DNA from: Yersinia nurmii
GTDB lineage: Bacteria; Pseudomonadota; Gammaproteobacteria; Enterobacterales; Enterobacteriaceae
Assembly (NCBI RefSeq): GCF_001112925.1
Contig: NZ_CPYD01000012.1
Coordinates: forward strand, 80,234 to 144,233
Length of the DNA stretch: 64,000 nt
Direction of reading: 5' to 3'
Part shown: piece by piece, positions 34,856 to 44,752 of the stretch
Layout of the letters: each line of letters begins with the position of its first letter
Position numbering within the stretch: position 1 is the stretch's first letter
Notes under the pieces: model-generated
Database searches by the model: none
Seen by the model: only the letters and a program-made list of their open reading frames with translations
Told to the model about the DNA's origin: nothing
Made by a program: the position numbers and the translations under genes

Positions 34856-36145
34856 TTATCGCATGGCGCGTTTTAAAATTCTGTCACCCTGACGATTAAA
34901 GTATTCTGCAGTTTCCTCTACGGTTTTTTGACCATAATCGATGTATTGAATGGCGTCGCCGAATAAAGAAACAATTTGTGGATCATCGAAATAAGGTGAG
35001 GTTTTCATTTCGTGCGGCAAAGCTAATGCCATATTCAGGCCAGATACGGACGGATCGGTATCTTGAATAGTACCGCTGGTGCGTAACTGTTCAACCGCCG
35101 TCGCGCTAAGCGGCACGCCGCGTTCCAACCCAAGCGCTTCCACGCCTTCTTTGCTGTTTAGCAGGAAGTTAATCAGAATGGCACTTTCTTTCGGATATTT
35201 GGTGGATTTACCGATAGAAAGCATTTGCGCAGGTTTAAAGAATAAGCCGGCATCTTTGGCACCTGGCAGCATTGGGTAGGGACCTAACACCAATTTAGCT
35301 GGTTTTTTCAGGTTGTCGGAGTATTTATTAATGGTGGAGTTCCACATATATGTACCGGCCCACTCTCCGTTAATCCAGGGTTTCATTTCGTACATATTAC
35401 TTTTACCAAAGGATGCATAGTATTTAGTCGAAGGCATTACATGGCTATCTACCATTTTTTTATACAGAGTAAAGAATTCCACCCATTGTTCTTTGCTATA
35501 GGCAAATTTTTTGTTGGCTTCGTCAATCGTTGGAATATCGTATTTTTGCGTCATATAAGAGCGAATTAACGCCAGCGTATCCTGATGCTCTAAAACAACT
35601 GGGTAATATTGGTTGCCAAGTTTTTCTTTAAATACGGCTCCTGCGGCTAGCAGTTCGTCCCAATTTTTGGGATATTCCAGACCCGCATTTTTCCAGGTTT
35701 CATCGTTAAAATAGAAGATTCGGGCGGTAACAGAAATCGGAATACCGTTTAGTTTACCGTTAACCGTAGTTTGCTGTAATTCTTTGGGATCGAACTGAGC
35801 CAAATCTAACGTGTCTTTGACTTTAAATAAATCGTAGAAGCCTCCACCGTCTTTAGAGAAAATCGGTAGCCAGTTCCAGTTGGTTTGCATCACATCCGGT
35901 TCAGTACCACCGGCAATTTGCGTGGTTAAACGAGAAAGGTGACCGTCCCAACCGGTATATTCGGCTTTAACATTAATATTCGGATGCTGCTTATGGAATT
36001 CCTCCAAAGCTTTTAGCGTGACTTGATGGCGGCCATTACCGCCCCACCAAGACATACGAAGATTCACCTCATCCTGAGCAAAAGCCTGGTGTGATAATAG
36101 TGCCAGAGTAGAAGCTATCAGCGTGTGTAGGATCGCTTTTTTCAT
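34856..36145 (-). CDS. togB: TogB, oligogalacturonide-binding protein
   Basis: 429 residues with a signal peptide (MKKAILHTLIASTLALLSHQ AFA). Extracellular-solute-binding family 1: VNLRMSWWGGNGRHQVTLKA, GWDGHLSRLTTQIAGGTEPD, WINGEWAGTYMWNS. It captures oligogalacturonides in the periplasm and hands them to TogMN. Last gene of the pelW-togMNAB operon, 15 bases after togA, followed by a terminator. Confidence 0.93.
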   Translation of the reverse strand: MKKAILHTLIASTLALLSHQAFAQDEVNLRMSWWGGNGRHQVTLKALEEFHKQHPNINVKAEYTGWDGHLSRLTTQIAGGTEPDVMQTNWNWLPIFSKDGGGFYDLFKVKDTLDLAQFDPKELQQTTVNGKLNGIPISVTARIFYFNDETWKNAGLEYPKNWDELLAAGAVFKEKLGNQYYPVVLEHQDTLALIRSYMTQKYDIPTIDEANKKFAYSKEQWVEFFTLYKKMVDSHVMPSTKYYASFGKSNMYEMKPWINGEWAGTYMWNSTINKYSDNLKKPAKLVLGPYPMLPGAKDAGLFFKPAQMLSIGKSTKYPKESAILINFLLNSKEGVEALGLERGVPLSATAVEQLRTSGTIQDTDPSVSGLNMALALPHEMKTSPYFDDPQIVSLFGDAIQYIDYGQKTVEETAEYFNRQGDRILKRAMR

Positions 36146-36160
36146 TGGGTACTGCTCCTG

Positions 36161-37288
36161 TTAAAGAGAGATGTTTTTTTCTGTTTTTGCATTAAAGATA
36201 TGGCATTTATCCATATCAAACTGGAAATAAACGGTACGATGCAGTCCGTTCTCAATAATGGGACGAGCTTCATCAGAAGGCAGACGACAGGTCAACTCGA
36301 AGTCATCGACTTTGACGTACATAAAAAACTCATGCCCCATATTTTCTACCCGTACTAATTCACCCTGGGAGTGATGGGTGGTGAAAGGCGTTTGTGACAT
36401 ACGAATAAATTCCGGACGCACGCCGAAGAAAACTTTTTCTCCGCTGTGTGCCGCTACTTTTCTTTGTTGGGAAGGATTTAATACCAACGTATATTGACCC
36501 ACCGTCAGGCCAATTTGCCCATCGGTTTCCACTAATTTACTCGGCTTAATATTCATTTCCGGCGCGCCAATAAAACCGGCGACAAACATATTGACCGGAT
36601 AGTGATACAAATTGTCTGGCGTATCGACCTGCATAATATGACCCAGTTTCATCACGCAGATTCTGTCACCCATGGTCATGGCCTCGGTTTGGTCGTGTGT
36701 GACATAAACCGTGGTAGCTGCTTTACCGCTTTTCTTCAATTGTTTATGCAAATCGGAAATACGGATGCGCATTGATGCTCGCAATTTAGCATCGAGGTTC
36801 GATAGCGGTTCATCAAATAAGAATACATCTGGTTTTTTTACAATGGCACGCCCCACGGCAACGCGCTGAGCTTGCCCACCAGAAAGTTGGCGGGGCAGCC
36901 GATCCAATAAATCTTCTAATTCCAGAATTTTGGCTGCTTCGCTAACCTGAGTTTCAATTTGTTCTTTTGGTAATTTGCTGAGCTTCAAGCCAAAGGCCAG
37001 ATTTTCTTTCACAGTCATATGTGGATATAGTGCGTAGTTCTGAAACACCATGGCAATACCGCGAGATTTTGGTGCCAGATTATTAACCACCCGATCACCA
37101 ATACGCACTTCACCATCGCTGATGGTTTCCAGACCAGCCAACATACGCAGAGTGGTGGATTTTGCACAGCCAGACGGCCCGACGATAACCATAAATTCGC
37201 CGTCGTGGATAGTCAGGTCGATACCGTGTACCGCTCTGAAACCGTTGGAATAAACTTTGCCTAATTTGTTGAAGATGACTTCAGCCAT
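36161..37288 (-). CDS. togA: TogA, ABC transporter ATPase
   Basis: 375 residues from ATG 37288 (MAEVIFNKLGKVYSNGFRAV), 13 bases after togN; a longer frame would overlap togN. MalK/CUT1 type: Walker A reads GPSGCAKST (Ala in place of the usual Gly), the signature is LSGGQAQRVAVGRA, Walker B is VFLFDEPLSNLDA and the switch His is in VYVTHDQTEAM. The C-terminal ~130 residues are the TOBE/regulatory domain. Energises oligogalacturonide import. Confidence 0.94.
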   Translation of the reverse strand: MAEVIFNKLGKVYSNGFRAVHGIDLTIHDGEFMVIVGPSGCAKSTTLRMLAGLETISDGEVRIGDRVVNNLAPKSRGIAMVFQNYALYPHMTVKENLAFGLKLSKLPKEQIETQVSEAAKILELEDLLDRLPRQLSGGQAQRVAVGRAIVKKPDVFLFDEPLSNLDAKLRASMRIRISDLHKQLKKSGKAATTVYVTHDQTEAMTMGDRICVMKLGHIMQVDTPDNLYHYPVNMFVAGFIGAPEMNIKPSKLVETDGQIGLTVGQYTLVLNPSQQRKVAAHSGEKVFFGVRPEFIRMSQTPFTTHHSQGELVRVENMGHEFFMYVKVDDFELTCRLPSDEARPIIENGLHRTVYFQFDMDKCHIFNAKTEKNISL

Positions 37289-37301
37289 GATAAATCCTCT
37301 A

Positions 37302-38228
37302 TTAACCTTTAATTCCGCTGCTGGTGACGCCCTGCACGAAATAGCGCTGAGCCAAGAAGAAAACAATGATGGATGGCAGAATGGAAATACTCGCCATTGC
37401 CAGAATTTCGTTCCACGGAGCGCCTTCCGTTACGTCGATAGACATTTTCAGAGCCAGCGCAATCGGGTATTTATCGACGCTGTAGACATAAATCAGCGGG
37501 CCAATAAAGTCGTTCATTGACCACATAAATTGGAATAGGGCGACGGAGATAATGGCCGGTTTCAGAATAGGTACCACTACGTACCACAGCACCTGGAAGG
37601 AATTACAGCCATCAATTTGCGCCGCTTCTTCCATATCACGCGGTACGCCGCGCAGGAATTGAATGAGCATAAAGACGAAGAATCCCTGAGTAGCAAAGGC
37701 TAAGGGCAAATATAAAGGTAAATAACTGTTCAGCATGCCCATTTCGCGAAACATTATGTATTGCGGGATCAATAGCACGGTACTTGGCAGCAACATGGTG
37801 GTAATCAACGTAGCGAACCAGAACTTTTTCCACGGTATATCGAAGCGGGCAAAACCGTAGGCGACGATAGTAGAGGAAATAATGGTCAGAATAACTTTAG
37901 GAATTACATATTTAAATGTGTTCAGCATATAATGGCCAAAATTATATTCAGTGCCGGTTTTCCAACCATTAACAAAGCCGTCTTTCGTTGCGTGATCTGG
38001 CCATAATCCTAAAGTCGTGAATATCTCGTTATTGGGTTTAAATGCCGCTGAGAACATCCATAACAATGGATACAACATTAATAATCCGACAATAATTAAC
38101 ACCACATATCGGAGTGCCGCGCTTATTTTCTCTTTTCGCAATGTCCGGCTAATTTCTTCAGCGGCGCTTTGCTGTGTAGCTGATAGACTTTCTGATTGAG
38201 AACGCGGATTTTGTTGGATATCAGTCAT
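37302..38228 (-). CDS. togN: TogN, ABC transporter permease
   Basis: 308 residues with a long cytoplasmic N-terminus (~40) and six membrane helices. The coupling-helix motif is EEAAQIDGCNSFQVLWYVVVP, the EAA loop of CUT1 sugar permeases. With TogM it forms the membrane channel. Its start overlaps the togM stop by eight bases, suggesting coupled translation. Confidence 0.93.
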   Translation of the reverse strand: MTDIQQNPRSQSESLSATQQSAAEEISRTLRKEKISAALRYVVLIIVGLLMLYPLLWMFSAAFKPNNEIFTTLGLWPDHATKDGFVNGWKTGTEYNFGHYMLNTFKYVIPKVILTIISSTIVAYGFARFDIPWKKFWFATLITTMLLPSTVLLIPQYIMFREMGMLNSYLPLYLPLAFATQGFFVFMLIQFLRGVPRDMEEAAQIDGCNSFQVLWYVVVPILKPAIISVALFQFMWSMNDFIGPLIYVYSVDKYPIALALKMSIDVTEGAPWNEILAMASISILPSIIVFFLAQRYFVQGVTSSGIKG

Positions 38229-39111
38229 TTTTTCCTCCTTTATCGGCGGAGTAGAACACCCAATATTTCGAAGATTTAAAGGCTATCGAAGCGAATAAAG
38301 CGACGACCAGGAATAATATCCAGGCCAATGCGGCGCCGTAGCCCATGTCGAAATATTTAAATGCGGTATCGTAAATGTAAAGGGAGAATAAATAGGTATA
38401 GTGCGTTGGTCCGCCGCCGGTAATAACGTAAGGGGCGGTAAATTCCTGGAAGGCCTGAGTGGTTTGCATAATAAAGTTAAAGAAAATAACCGGTGTAATT
38501 AATGGCACCGTGACTTTCATAAACATTTGCCACTTAGATGCGCCGTCTATCATGGCTGCTTCATACTGAGACTGAGGAACGTTTTGTAATGCGGCGAGGA
38601 AGATAACCATGGCTGAGCCAAACTGCCAGACGCGCAGCAGGGTTACCGAGGTTAACGCCAAAGAAGGCTCTCCGAGCCAGTTAACCGGATCAAAACCAAG
38701 CACGCCAATAAAGCCATTCAATAAGCCGTCGATGGCAAATAACGCACGCCACAGTACCGCAATGGCCACGCTACTACCGAGGATGGATGGAATATAAAAA
38801 GCGGTGCGAAAGAAGCCAATGCCTCTTAACTTAAAATTAAGGACAAATGCAATGCCTAAGGCGAAGGCTAGTTTTAATGGAATCGTCAGAAATACATAGG
38901 CAAATGTTACGCCCATGGATTTCCAAAATAAATCGTCCTCAGTTAGCATATGACGATAATTCTCTATCCCATTAAATACGGGGGGATTCATAAGGTCATA
39001 TTCAGTGAAACTGAGAAAGAAAGATGAAACAAAGGGGAATGCCGTGAAAACTATCAATCCTATTATATAGGGAGAGATATAGGCTAACCCCAGCATTCTG
39101 TTTTCATTCAT
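38221..39111 (-). CDS. togM: TogM, ABC transporter permease
   Basis: 296 residues, six membrane helices, MalF-type. The EAA loop reads YEAAMIDGASKWQMFMKVTV. It starts MNENRMLGLAYISPYIIGLI, as in TogM of soft-rot bacteria. It follows pelW with a 39-base gap in the same operon. Confidence 0.93.
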   Translation of the reverse strand: MNENRMLGLAYISPYIIGLIVFTAFPFVSSFFLSFTEYDLMNPPVFNGIENYRHMLTEDDLFWKSMGVTFAYVFLTIPLKLAFALGIAFVLNFKLRGIGFFRTAFYIPSILGSSVAIAVLWRALFAIDGLLNGFIGVLGFDPVNWLGEPSLALTSVTLLRVWQFGSAMVIFLAALQNVPQSQYEAAMIDGASKWQMFMKVTVPLITPVIFFNFIMQTTQAFQEFTAPYVITGGGPTHYTYLFSLYIYDTAFKYFDMGYGAALAWILFLVVALFASIAFKSSKYWVFYSADKGGKND

Positions 39112-39150
39112 AATGCTTACCTATTTTATTAAAAGAAAAAGCTAAATTGT

Positions 39151-40812
39151 TTAACTCAAAAGAGTCGGGTAAATGAAATCGATATCGTAAATCACGTTAT
39201 TGCAGCCATTCCTTTGGTAGTCCCCATGGACGTATCCACCTTTAGTCAGGAATACTGGCACTTCGGCTAATTCATTTTCTTTAGCGGCAATTAAGGTTAA
39301 TAACGCTAAAGCAATAGGGTTATCGATGCGGACATAGCGATGTTGTGCAGACTCAACAAATAATCCCCTATGGTAATGCTGTTTAAATAATGTTTTCCCC
39401 ACTCGCCAGGCGAGATTAAACAATGGCTGATTCTGGCAATGTTGAGCCAGTTCTATTAATGCTAAAAGTAAATAAGGAGAGGCTGGTGGCTCAATGGTTA
39501 ATAAGGTAGTGCGATAAGGTCGCGGTTTTAATTCGACCAGATTTAAGCGTTTCAAAATAACGCTAATGAGGTCGAACAACTCATCGTCGTCGGTTAAACG
39601 CCAGGCGCGTACCAGTGGCAATAAATAATCAGGATTTAAAGGAAAGGATTTGATCTCGCTGCCTTTTGAACCGTAATAACCGTCTCTAAGGAGAATATAG
39701 CCAGTCATATCCTGACCGTCACTCCACATTGGCCGTAGAGTATTACTTTTTAGATCATAGGCAAAGCGGTAGTAATTTTTGAGCCCTTCAATGACCCATT
39801 TTTCCATTTCTACGTCGGGATGTTGACGCAAAATATCCAGCATTGCCAGTGGGTTATCTACCAGTAGCGGACGCATATCGCGGAATAAAACATTGGCTTC
39901 TCGCGCCAGACAGCCAAATTCTGCGCCAAACTGACGCGCCGCACGATCGCCATACCAGGACTGAGTTTGGTTATCATCTGCGGGGATCGGTTGTCGTTGT
40001 AGCGGTGAGCTGAATTGATAGGCAGGTAAACCGGTTTCGGGATGACGAGCCAGAACGTATTGACGATATAAATGTTTTCCCCAAGCCGCAGCCTGATCAT
40101 CGCCAGTGAAGGAGGCATACTTAAAGGCGGCGTAGATCAGATCGGTGCCGACATTGGCAAAGGTCAACCCTTTGGTTTCAGGCAATTGTGGCCAAAGTGC
40201 GGGATCGACAACATCGTGGCGCGGATGTGCAAAAACCTGTGGGTCTCGTGTTTTGTTGTATTCACCGTGGCGACCTAAATCCAGCGTTTTCCAGTCTTCA
40301 ACATGGGCATGCCAAAATCCTTGCAGGAAATTCAGCGTGGATTCCCGATCGATTTCCGCTAAAAAATCATAATAAGGAAGGTGGTGCTTAAGTTCATGCA
40401 CCAATGATTTTGATTCTGGTCCTTCGGAATTTAGCGTATCCAAGTGAAAGAAATGATGCCCGCCCCAGGCAAACAGGCCACTGGAGGCATGAACGCCATG
40501 CTGTAAGAAATAGCGCGTTTGGATTTCTGCTCGTTGCCGGAACTGTGGGTCACGGGTTACCTGACTGAGCGCCGTCAGGGTTCGCAGCCAATTCTGCTGG
40601 CTGGCAAAATTTGAAATAGGCACCCGACGACCATCGGCGAATTGCCAGCACACTGGCTGATGGGTTACCACATCGAAACCGTCGGCTAGCAGCGGGGTGG
40701 GATTAATCTTGCTTTGGCCAAGAGTTTGCACTGAATCTGCATACTGGCGAATCGCCGTCAGCCACTGTTTGATGTCTGTTTCGCTGCCTTTAATATCGCC
40801 TGCAAAATTCAT
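39151..40812 (-). CDS. pelW: PelW, cytoplasmic pectate disaccharide-lyase (PL2)
   Basis: 553 residues, no signal peptide. Polysaccharide lyase family 2: FAWGGHHFFHLDTLNSEGPE, SKSLVHELKHHLPYYDFL, WHAHVEDWKTLDLGRHGEYN, WYGDRAARQFGAEFG, MWSDGQDMTGYILLRDGYYG. The cytoplasmic member of this family removes unsaturated dimers from the ends of imported oligogalacturonides, feeding Ogl. First gene of an operon with togMNAB, controlled by the KdgR box at 40853-40874. Yersinia and soft-rot bacteria share this arrangement. Confidence 0.93.
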   Translation of the reverse strand: MNFAGDIKGSETDIKQWLTAIRQYADSVQTLGQSKINPTPLLADGFDVVTHQPVCWQFADGRRVPISNFASQQNWLRTLTALSQVTRDPQFRQRAEIQTRYFLQHGVHASSGLFAWGGHHFFHLDTLNSEGPESKSLVHELKHHLPYYDFLAEIDRESTLNFLQGFWHAHVEDWKTLDLGRHGEYNKTRDPQVFAHPRHDVVDPALWPQLPETKGLTFANVGTDLIYAAFKYASFTGDDQAAAWGKHLYRQYVLARHPETGLPAYQFSSPLQRQPIPADDNQTQSWYGDRAARQFGAEFGCLAREANVLFRDMRPLLVDNPLAMLDILRQHPDVEMEKWVIEGLKNYYRFAYDLKSNTLRPMWSDGQDMTGYILLRDGYYGSKGSEIKSFPLNPDYLLPLVRAWRLTDDDELFDLISVILKRLNLVELKPRPYRTTLLTIEPPASPYLLLALIELAQHCQNQPLFNLAWRVGKTLFKQHYHRGLFVESAQHRYVRIDNPIALALLTLIAAKENELAEVPVFLTKGGYVHGDYQRNGCNNVIYDIDFIYPTLLS

Positions 40813-40852
40813 CGCCGTAACCTCTTGGCGGAACCAAATTACAGTTCCTTAT

Positions 40853-40874
40853 AAATAGAAACATCGTTTCAATA
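40853..40874. promoter_or_regulatory. KdgR box of pelW-togMNAB
   Basis: AAATAGAAACATCGTTTCAA: core GAAACATCGTTTC identical to the kdgM box, 41-62 bases upstream of the pelW start. Confidence 0.88.
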
Positions 40875-41199
40875 CATTATATTTGGATTTATTGGCGAGT
40901 CATTGAGCGAATGATAAAAGTGTGATCGAAGTCGGAACGTTGTTTTGATTTTTTTATGTGGTGAGTGTTGGGTTGCAAGTGGTTTGAAAGTGATGGATTT
41001 AACTTTATGATATATAACAATAAATTAATTTAATCTGGACGGGTATTGTTTTGCTCAGGCGAGAATCTTTACACCAACTTTAGTGTATTGATTGTAATCA
41101 TAATCATGCTTTCGCTGTGAGGCAGCTCGCGCCCGTTGAATTCAGGCCACACAAAAGCACAGCGTTACGCGCCGTGCCTATGAAGTTTATTCGTCAGAA
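40875..41199. other. Intergenic region between pelW and kduD
   Basis: About 325 bases, AT-rich near pelW. AAAAGTGTGATCGAAGTCGG at ~40917 contains one good CRP half-site (TGTGA). No coding sequence and no clear terminator for kduD were identified. Confidence 0.4.
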
Positions 41200-41961
41200 T
41201 TAGCGAGCTAACCAGCCACCATCCACGGCGATAGTGTAGCCACTAATATAATCTGAGGCGTTGGACGACAGAAATACCACCGGCCCCATCAAATCACTCG
41301 GTAAACCCCAGCGAGCGGCAGGGATACGATCCAAAATCTCTTTGCTACGTTCTTCATCTTTACGTAACTGCTGAGTATTGTTGGTCGCCATATAGCCTGG
41401 GGCTATAGCATTAACATTAATGTTGTATTTCGCCCATTCATTGGCCAGCAATCGGGTCACGCCCATCACGGCACTTTTTGAGGCGGTATAAGAAGGAACG
41501 CGTACGCCTCCCTGGAAAGACAACATTGATGCAACGTTGATGATTTTGCCGCCGCTTTCCTGCTTGATAAATTGGCGGGCCACTGCCTGTGACATAAAGA
41601 ACACCGTTTTGATGTTCACATTCATCACATCATCCCAGTCTTTTTCACTGAAATTGATAGCGTCTTCCCGGCGAATAATTCCGGCATTATTGACTAAGAT
41701 ATCGATTTTGCCGAATTCAGCGACTGCTTGTTCCAGTATGCTCGGAATACAATCAATCTTGCTAAGATCGGCGGTCAAGCTATAAAAACGGCGGCCTAAT
41801 GCCGTTATTTTCTGAATGGTTTCCTGCGGTTCAACAATATTAACGCCGACAATATCGCAGCCCGCTTCCGCCAGACCAATAGCCATACCTTGGCCCAAAC
41901 CGGTATCACAGCCGGTTACCAGTGCAACTTTACCTTTCAAATCAAAGGAGTCTAAAATCAT
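41200..41961 (-). CDS. kduD: 2-keto-3-deoxy-D-gluconate dehydrogenase KduD
   Basis: 253 residues, short-chain dehydrogenase: cofactor motif TGCDTGLGQG, NNAG in DILVNNAGIIRREDA, catalytic Ser in INVASMLSFQGG and Tyr/Lys in PSYTASKSAV, C-terminal SGYTIAVDGGWLAR. It reduces 2,5-diketo-3-deoxygluconate to 2-keto-3-deoxygluconate with NADH. It follows kduI on the same strand with a 109-base gap. Confidence 0.95.
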   Translation of the reverse strand: MILDSFDLKGKVALVTGCDTGLGQGMAIGLAEAGCDIVGVNIVEPQETIQKITALGRRFYSLTADLSKIDCIPSILEQAVAEFGKIDILVNNAGIIRREDAINFSEKDWDDVMNVNIKTVFFMSQAVARQFIKQESGGKIINVASMLSFQGGVRVPSYTASKSAVMGVTRLLANEWAKYNINVNAIAPGYMATNNTQQLRKDEERSKEILDRIPAARWGLPSDLMGPVVFLSSNASDYISGYTIAVDGGWLAR

Positions 41962-42070
41962 AGCTGAAGTCTCTATTCATGCGGTTTATTGATGGCCGCG
42001 ATAGCAAGATCATGAAGAGAACCGGTATTTCCCAGCTCTCCAATCGGTTAATTCTCTATTCGGGCAATTT

Positions 42071-42907
42071 TTAACGCAGTTCACTCACCGCGATGTGGTC
42101 CATATCGCCAAAGACCTGATTTTCGCCCACCATGCCCCATATGAAGGTGTAACGCTTAGTACCAACACCTGAGTGAATAGACCAGCTTGGGGAAATGACG
42201 GCTTGTTCGTTGTGAACGAGCAGATGGCGAGTTTCCTGCGGCTGACCCATCATGTGGAATACGGCCGTTTCTTCATCCATATCGAAATAAAAATACACTT
42301 CCATACGGCGATCATGGGTATGGCACGGCATAGTGTTCCATAGGTTCCCCGGAGCCAGTTTGGTCAGACCCATTGTCAGTTGGCAGGTTGGCAATACGTC
42401 CGGCACGATATATTTGTTGATGGTACGGCGGTTACTCGTGGCATCGTCACCCAGTGTTTGCGGTGCGGCTTCTGCCAGCGTGATTTTTTTGTTGGGGTAA
42501 GTGGTGTGAGCCGGTGCGCTGTTATAGTAAAACTTTGCCGGTTGAGTGCTATCTATGCTACTGAACTCAACGTTTTTCGCGCCTTTGCCTACATACAACG
42601 CTTCTTCGTTAGCAATTTCGTAAGTCTGACCGTCAACCACAATCAGGCCCGGCCCACCGATGTTAATCACGCCCAATTCACGACGTTCTAGGAAGTAGCT
42701 CACGCCCAGCTGTTTGCCCACGTCATCCCCAATGCTGACGGTTTTGGTCGCAGGTAGAATTCCCCCGACGATGATGCGGTCAATGTGGCTATAGGTCATG
42801 GTGTAATCATCTGCGACAAAAATCTTTTCAATTAAGAATTCGCGGCGCAGGCCTGCGGTATCAAGTTGTTTGGCGTGGTCGCTATGAATGCTTTGACGAA
42901 CTTGCAT
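42071..42907 (-). CDS. kduI: 5-keto-4-deoxyuronate isomerase KduI
   Basis: 278 residues, a double-cupin isomerase. Zinc ligands are visible in [18 protein letters not shown] and [10 protein letters not shown], and the family opening is [20 protein letters not shown]. It turns 5-keto-4-deoxyuronate into 2,5-diketo-3-deoxygluconate, the substrate of KduD. Divergent from kdgF, with which it shares a control region carrying a KdgR box. Confidence 0.95.
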   Translation of the reverse strand: MQVRQSIHSDHAKQLDTAGLRREFLIEKIFVADDYTMTYSHIDRIIVGGILPATKTVSIGDDVGKQLGVSYFLERRELGVINIGGPGLIVVDGQTYEIANEEALYVGKGAKNVEFSSIDSTQPAKFYYNSAPAHTTYPNKKITLAEAAPQTLGDDATSNRRTINKYIVPDVLPTCQLTMGLTKLAPGNLWNTMPCHTHDRRMEVYFYFDMDEETAVFHMMGQPQETRHLLVHNEQAVISPSWSIHSGVGTKRYTFIWGMVGENQVFGDMDHIAVSELR

Positions 42908-43070
42908 GTCAGTGCCTCTCTTTCAGAACAGTATCTTAGATGGGTAAACCCGTAGGAAAAACGCAGTGTGCCGTTGGGAAAGGGCTTCTGGTACGAAGCT
43001 TTTTTCTTTCTTTAGCCAGCTACGTTTCTGGTGATGCTGAGGATAATAGTGTGTGTGGGATGTTAATTCA

Positions 43071-43097
43071 ATAAAAATGGAACTATGTTTTATTATT
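43071..43097. promoter_or_regulatory. KdgR-box-like site between kduI and kdgF
   Basis: AAAAATGGAACTATGTTTTA, A/T-rich on both flanks, matches the KdgR consensus with a relaxed right arm. It sits ~165 bases from kduI and ~130 from kdgF and may serve both. Confidence 0.65.
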
Positions 43098-43226
43098 TTT
43101 TGAGTGATGTCATGAATTTTGGTTTTTCCCCGCGTTTTACACGTTTGATGCCAGTAGAATGCAAAAGAATTCACAAACTGGTCGTGGATTAACTGCGATA
43201 GGCCGATTTAACTTAATGAGGGTGCA

Positions 43227-43562
43227 ATGATGCATATGTTCTTTATCAATGACGAAACACCGTGGGAAGTACTGGGAAAGGGGATCAAGCGAAAAGTGAT
43301 GACCTGGAGCGACGAATTAATGATGGTTTGCGTTCATTTCGATAAAGGTGCAATTGGTGTGGCGCATAAGCATGATATTCATGACCAAATCGCCTATGTG
43401 GCAGCGGGAAGTTTTGAAGTAGAAATTGACGGACAAAAACGCATCTTAAAGGCTGGAGACGCCTATCGGGCGGTAAAAAATGAAATGCACGGAGCGGTGT
43501 CTCTGGAAGCTAACAGCATTCTAATCGATACCTTTTCACCTAAACGTGCTGATTTCCTGTGA
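43227..43562 (+). CDS. kdgF: KdgF, unsaturated-uronate cupin
   Basis: 111 residues (110 from the second ATG). Small cupin: AHKHDIHDQIAYVAAGSFEV and LKAGDAYRAVKNEMHGAV give the metal-binding histidines and the second cupin motif. KdgF opens the ring of monomeric unsaturated galacturonate to 5-keto-4-deoxyuronate, linking PelW/Ogl products to KduI. TGAGGGTGCA precedes the ATG. Monocistronic. Confidence 0.93.
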   Translation: MMHMFFINDETPWEVLGKGIKRKVMTWSDELMMVCVHFDKGAIGVAHKHDIHDQIAYVAAGSFEVEIDGQKRILKAGDAYRAVKNEMHGAVSLEANSILIDTFSPKRADFL

Positions 43563-43783
43563 TACAGACGATCGCTTTGTAGGGTTTTCCGAAGGGGTGA
43601 ATGAAGTGATGGGAAGTGAAGGGGGAATTTCCCCCTTAATTTGCCAGATGATCAACCAGAGTCAGCCAGTTAAATCGGGCGGTGTAACGAGAGTGCTTAT
43701 CAGTACGATGCCTTAATGCGGAGAGCGAGCGTATTGCCCGGAATTCAGCCATCGTCCTCAGCCGAATAAAGCGTTAAGGTGGG

Positions 43784-44452
43784 TTAAGAAATGTCTTCAA
43801 CCCGAAGTTCTTTTAACGAATCCAACTGAATATCTGCCAGCGCCCAGCGAGGATCTTCACGTAGCTCTGCCGCAGGAATGACAATAGAACGCATTCGCGC
43901 GGCTTTGGTCGCTATCATGCCGTTAAACGAATCTTCCAAGGTCACGCATTCTAATGGGTCAACGCCCAGCTCAGCGGCGGCGTTCAGATAAACTTCAGGG
44001 TGCGGTTTGCTGTAAGGCAGATGTTCTGCAGACATCAGACAGTCAAAGTATTTCTCCAGTTCGAACATGGCTAATACTTTTTGCTGCATCACCAATGGGG
44101 ACGCTGACGCCAGACCGATTTTCAACCCCTGATGGCGACACAGTTGCAGCGCGTATTCAACGCCGGGAAGTAGAGGGCGGGTTTGCTCCACCAGTTCAAT
44201 AGCGCGGGCAATAATACGGCGGCATACTTCCGCTTCGTCGAGCCCTTGCCAGGGTTGGGTTTTGTACCACAGCTTAACCACCAGATCGATGCGTAGCCCC
44301 AGCGTGTTGGGCAATTTATCTCTGGACGTGGTATCCAGCCCCAGTTCACTGAATATATCTAACTCGGCTTGGAGCCAAAGTGGTTCGGAATCAATCAGTA
44401 AACCGTCCATATCAAAAATAGCGGCTTTTATCGGATGCAGATTAGCCATCAA
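43784..44452 (-). CDS. hxpB: HxpB (YniC), HAD sugar-phosphate phosphatase
   Basis: 222 residues. HAD motif I AIFDMDGLLIDSEPLW, motif II GLASASPLVMQQK, motif III PYSKPHPEVY and motif IV LEDSFNGMIA are intact. It acts on hexitol and hexose phosphates, including 2-deoxyglucose-6-phosphate. Closely matches E. coli YniC and, as there, neighbours yniB. Confidence 0.94.
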   Translation of the reverse strand: MMANLHPIKAAIFDMDGLLIDSEPLWLQAELDIFSELGLDTTSRDKLPNTLGLRIDLVVKLWYKTQPWQGLDEAEVCRRIIARAIELVEQTRPLLPGVEYALQLCRHQGLKIGLASASPLVMQQKVLAMFELEKYFDCLMSAEHLPYSKPHPEVYLNAAAELGVDPLECVTLEDSFNGMIATKAARMRSIVIPAAELREDPRWALADIQLDSLKELRVEDIS

Positions 44453-44752
44453 TCATCGCTCCTGTCGGTTGGAGATATAAGAGAAACACACTGTAACATT
44501 GTGCTGCCGCTACGCTAAAACTATTGCTGCGCGTTGTTTCGCAAAACCGCCTGAAACTGGGTTTGCAGCGCCCAATTTGCCTGGAATGATAAATAAATTG
44601 GGTTTTTCCCATAGGAACCTCTATTCGCTGGGGATTAATAAGCTAGGCTTGGATGACGCAGACCGATGATTATTACGATGAAATCATTGCACACCTGACA
44701 GAAAGTACGGGTAAACTGTACCAATAAAGTGTGGCACTCATAAGGGGAACTC
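44453..44752. other. Divergent intergenic region hxpB / yniB
   Basis: 300 bases presumed to carry promoters for both genes. No coding frame or recognised operator was found. Confidence 0.4.
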
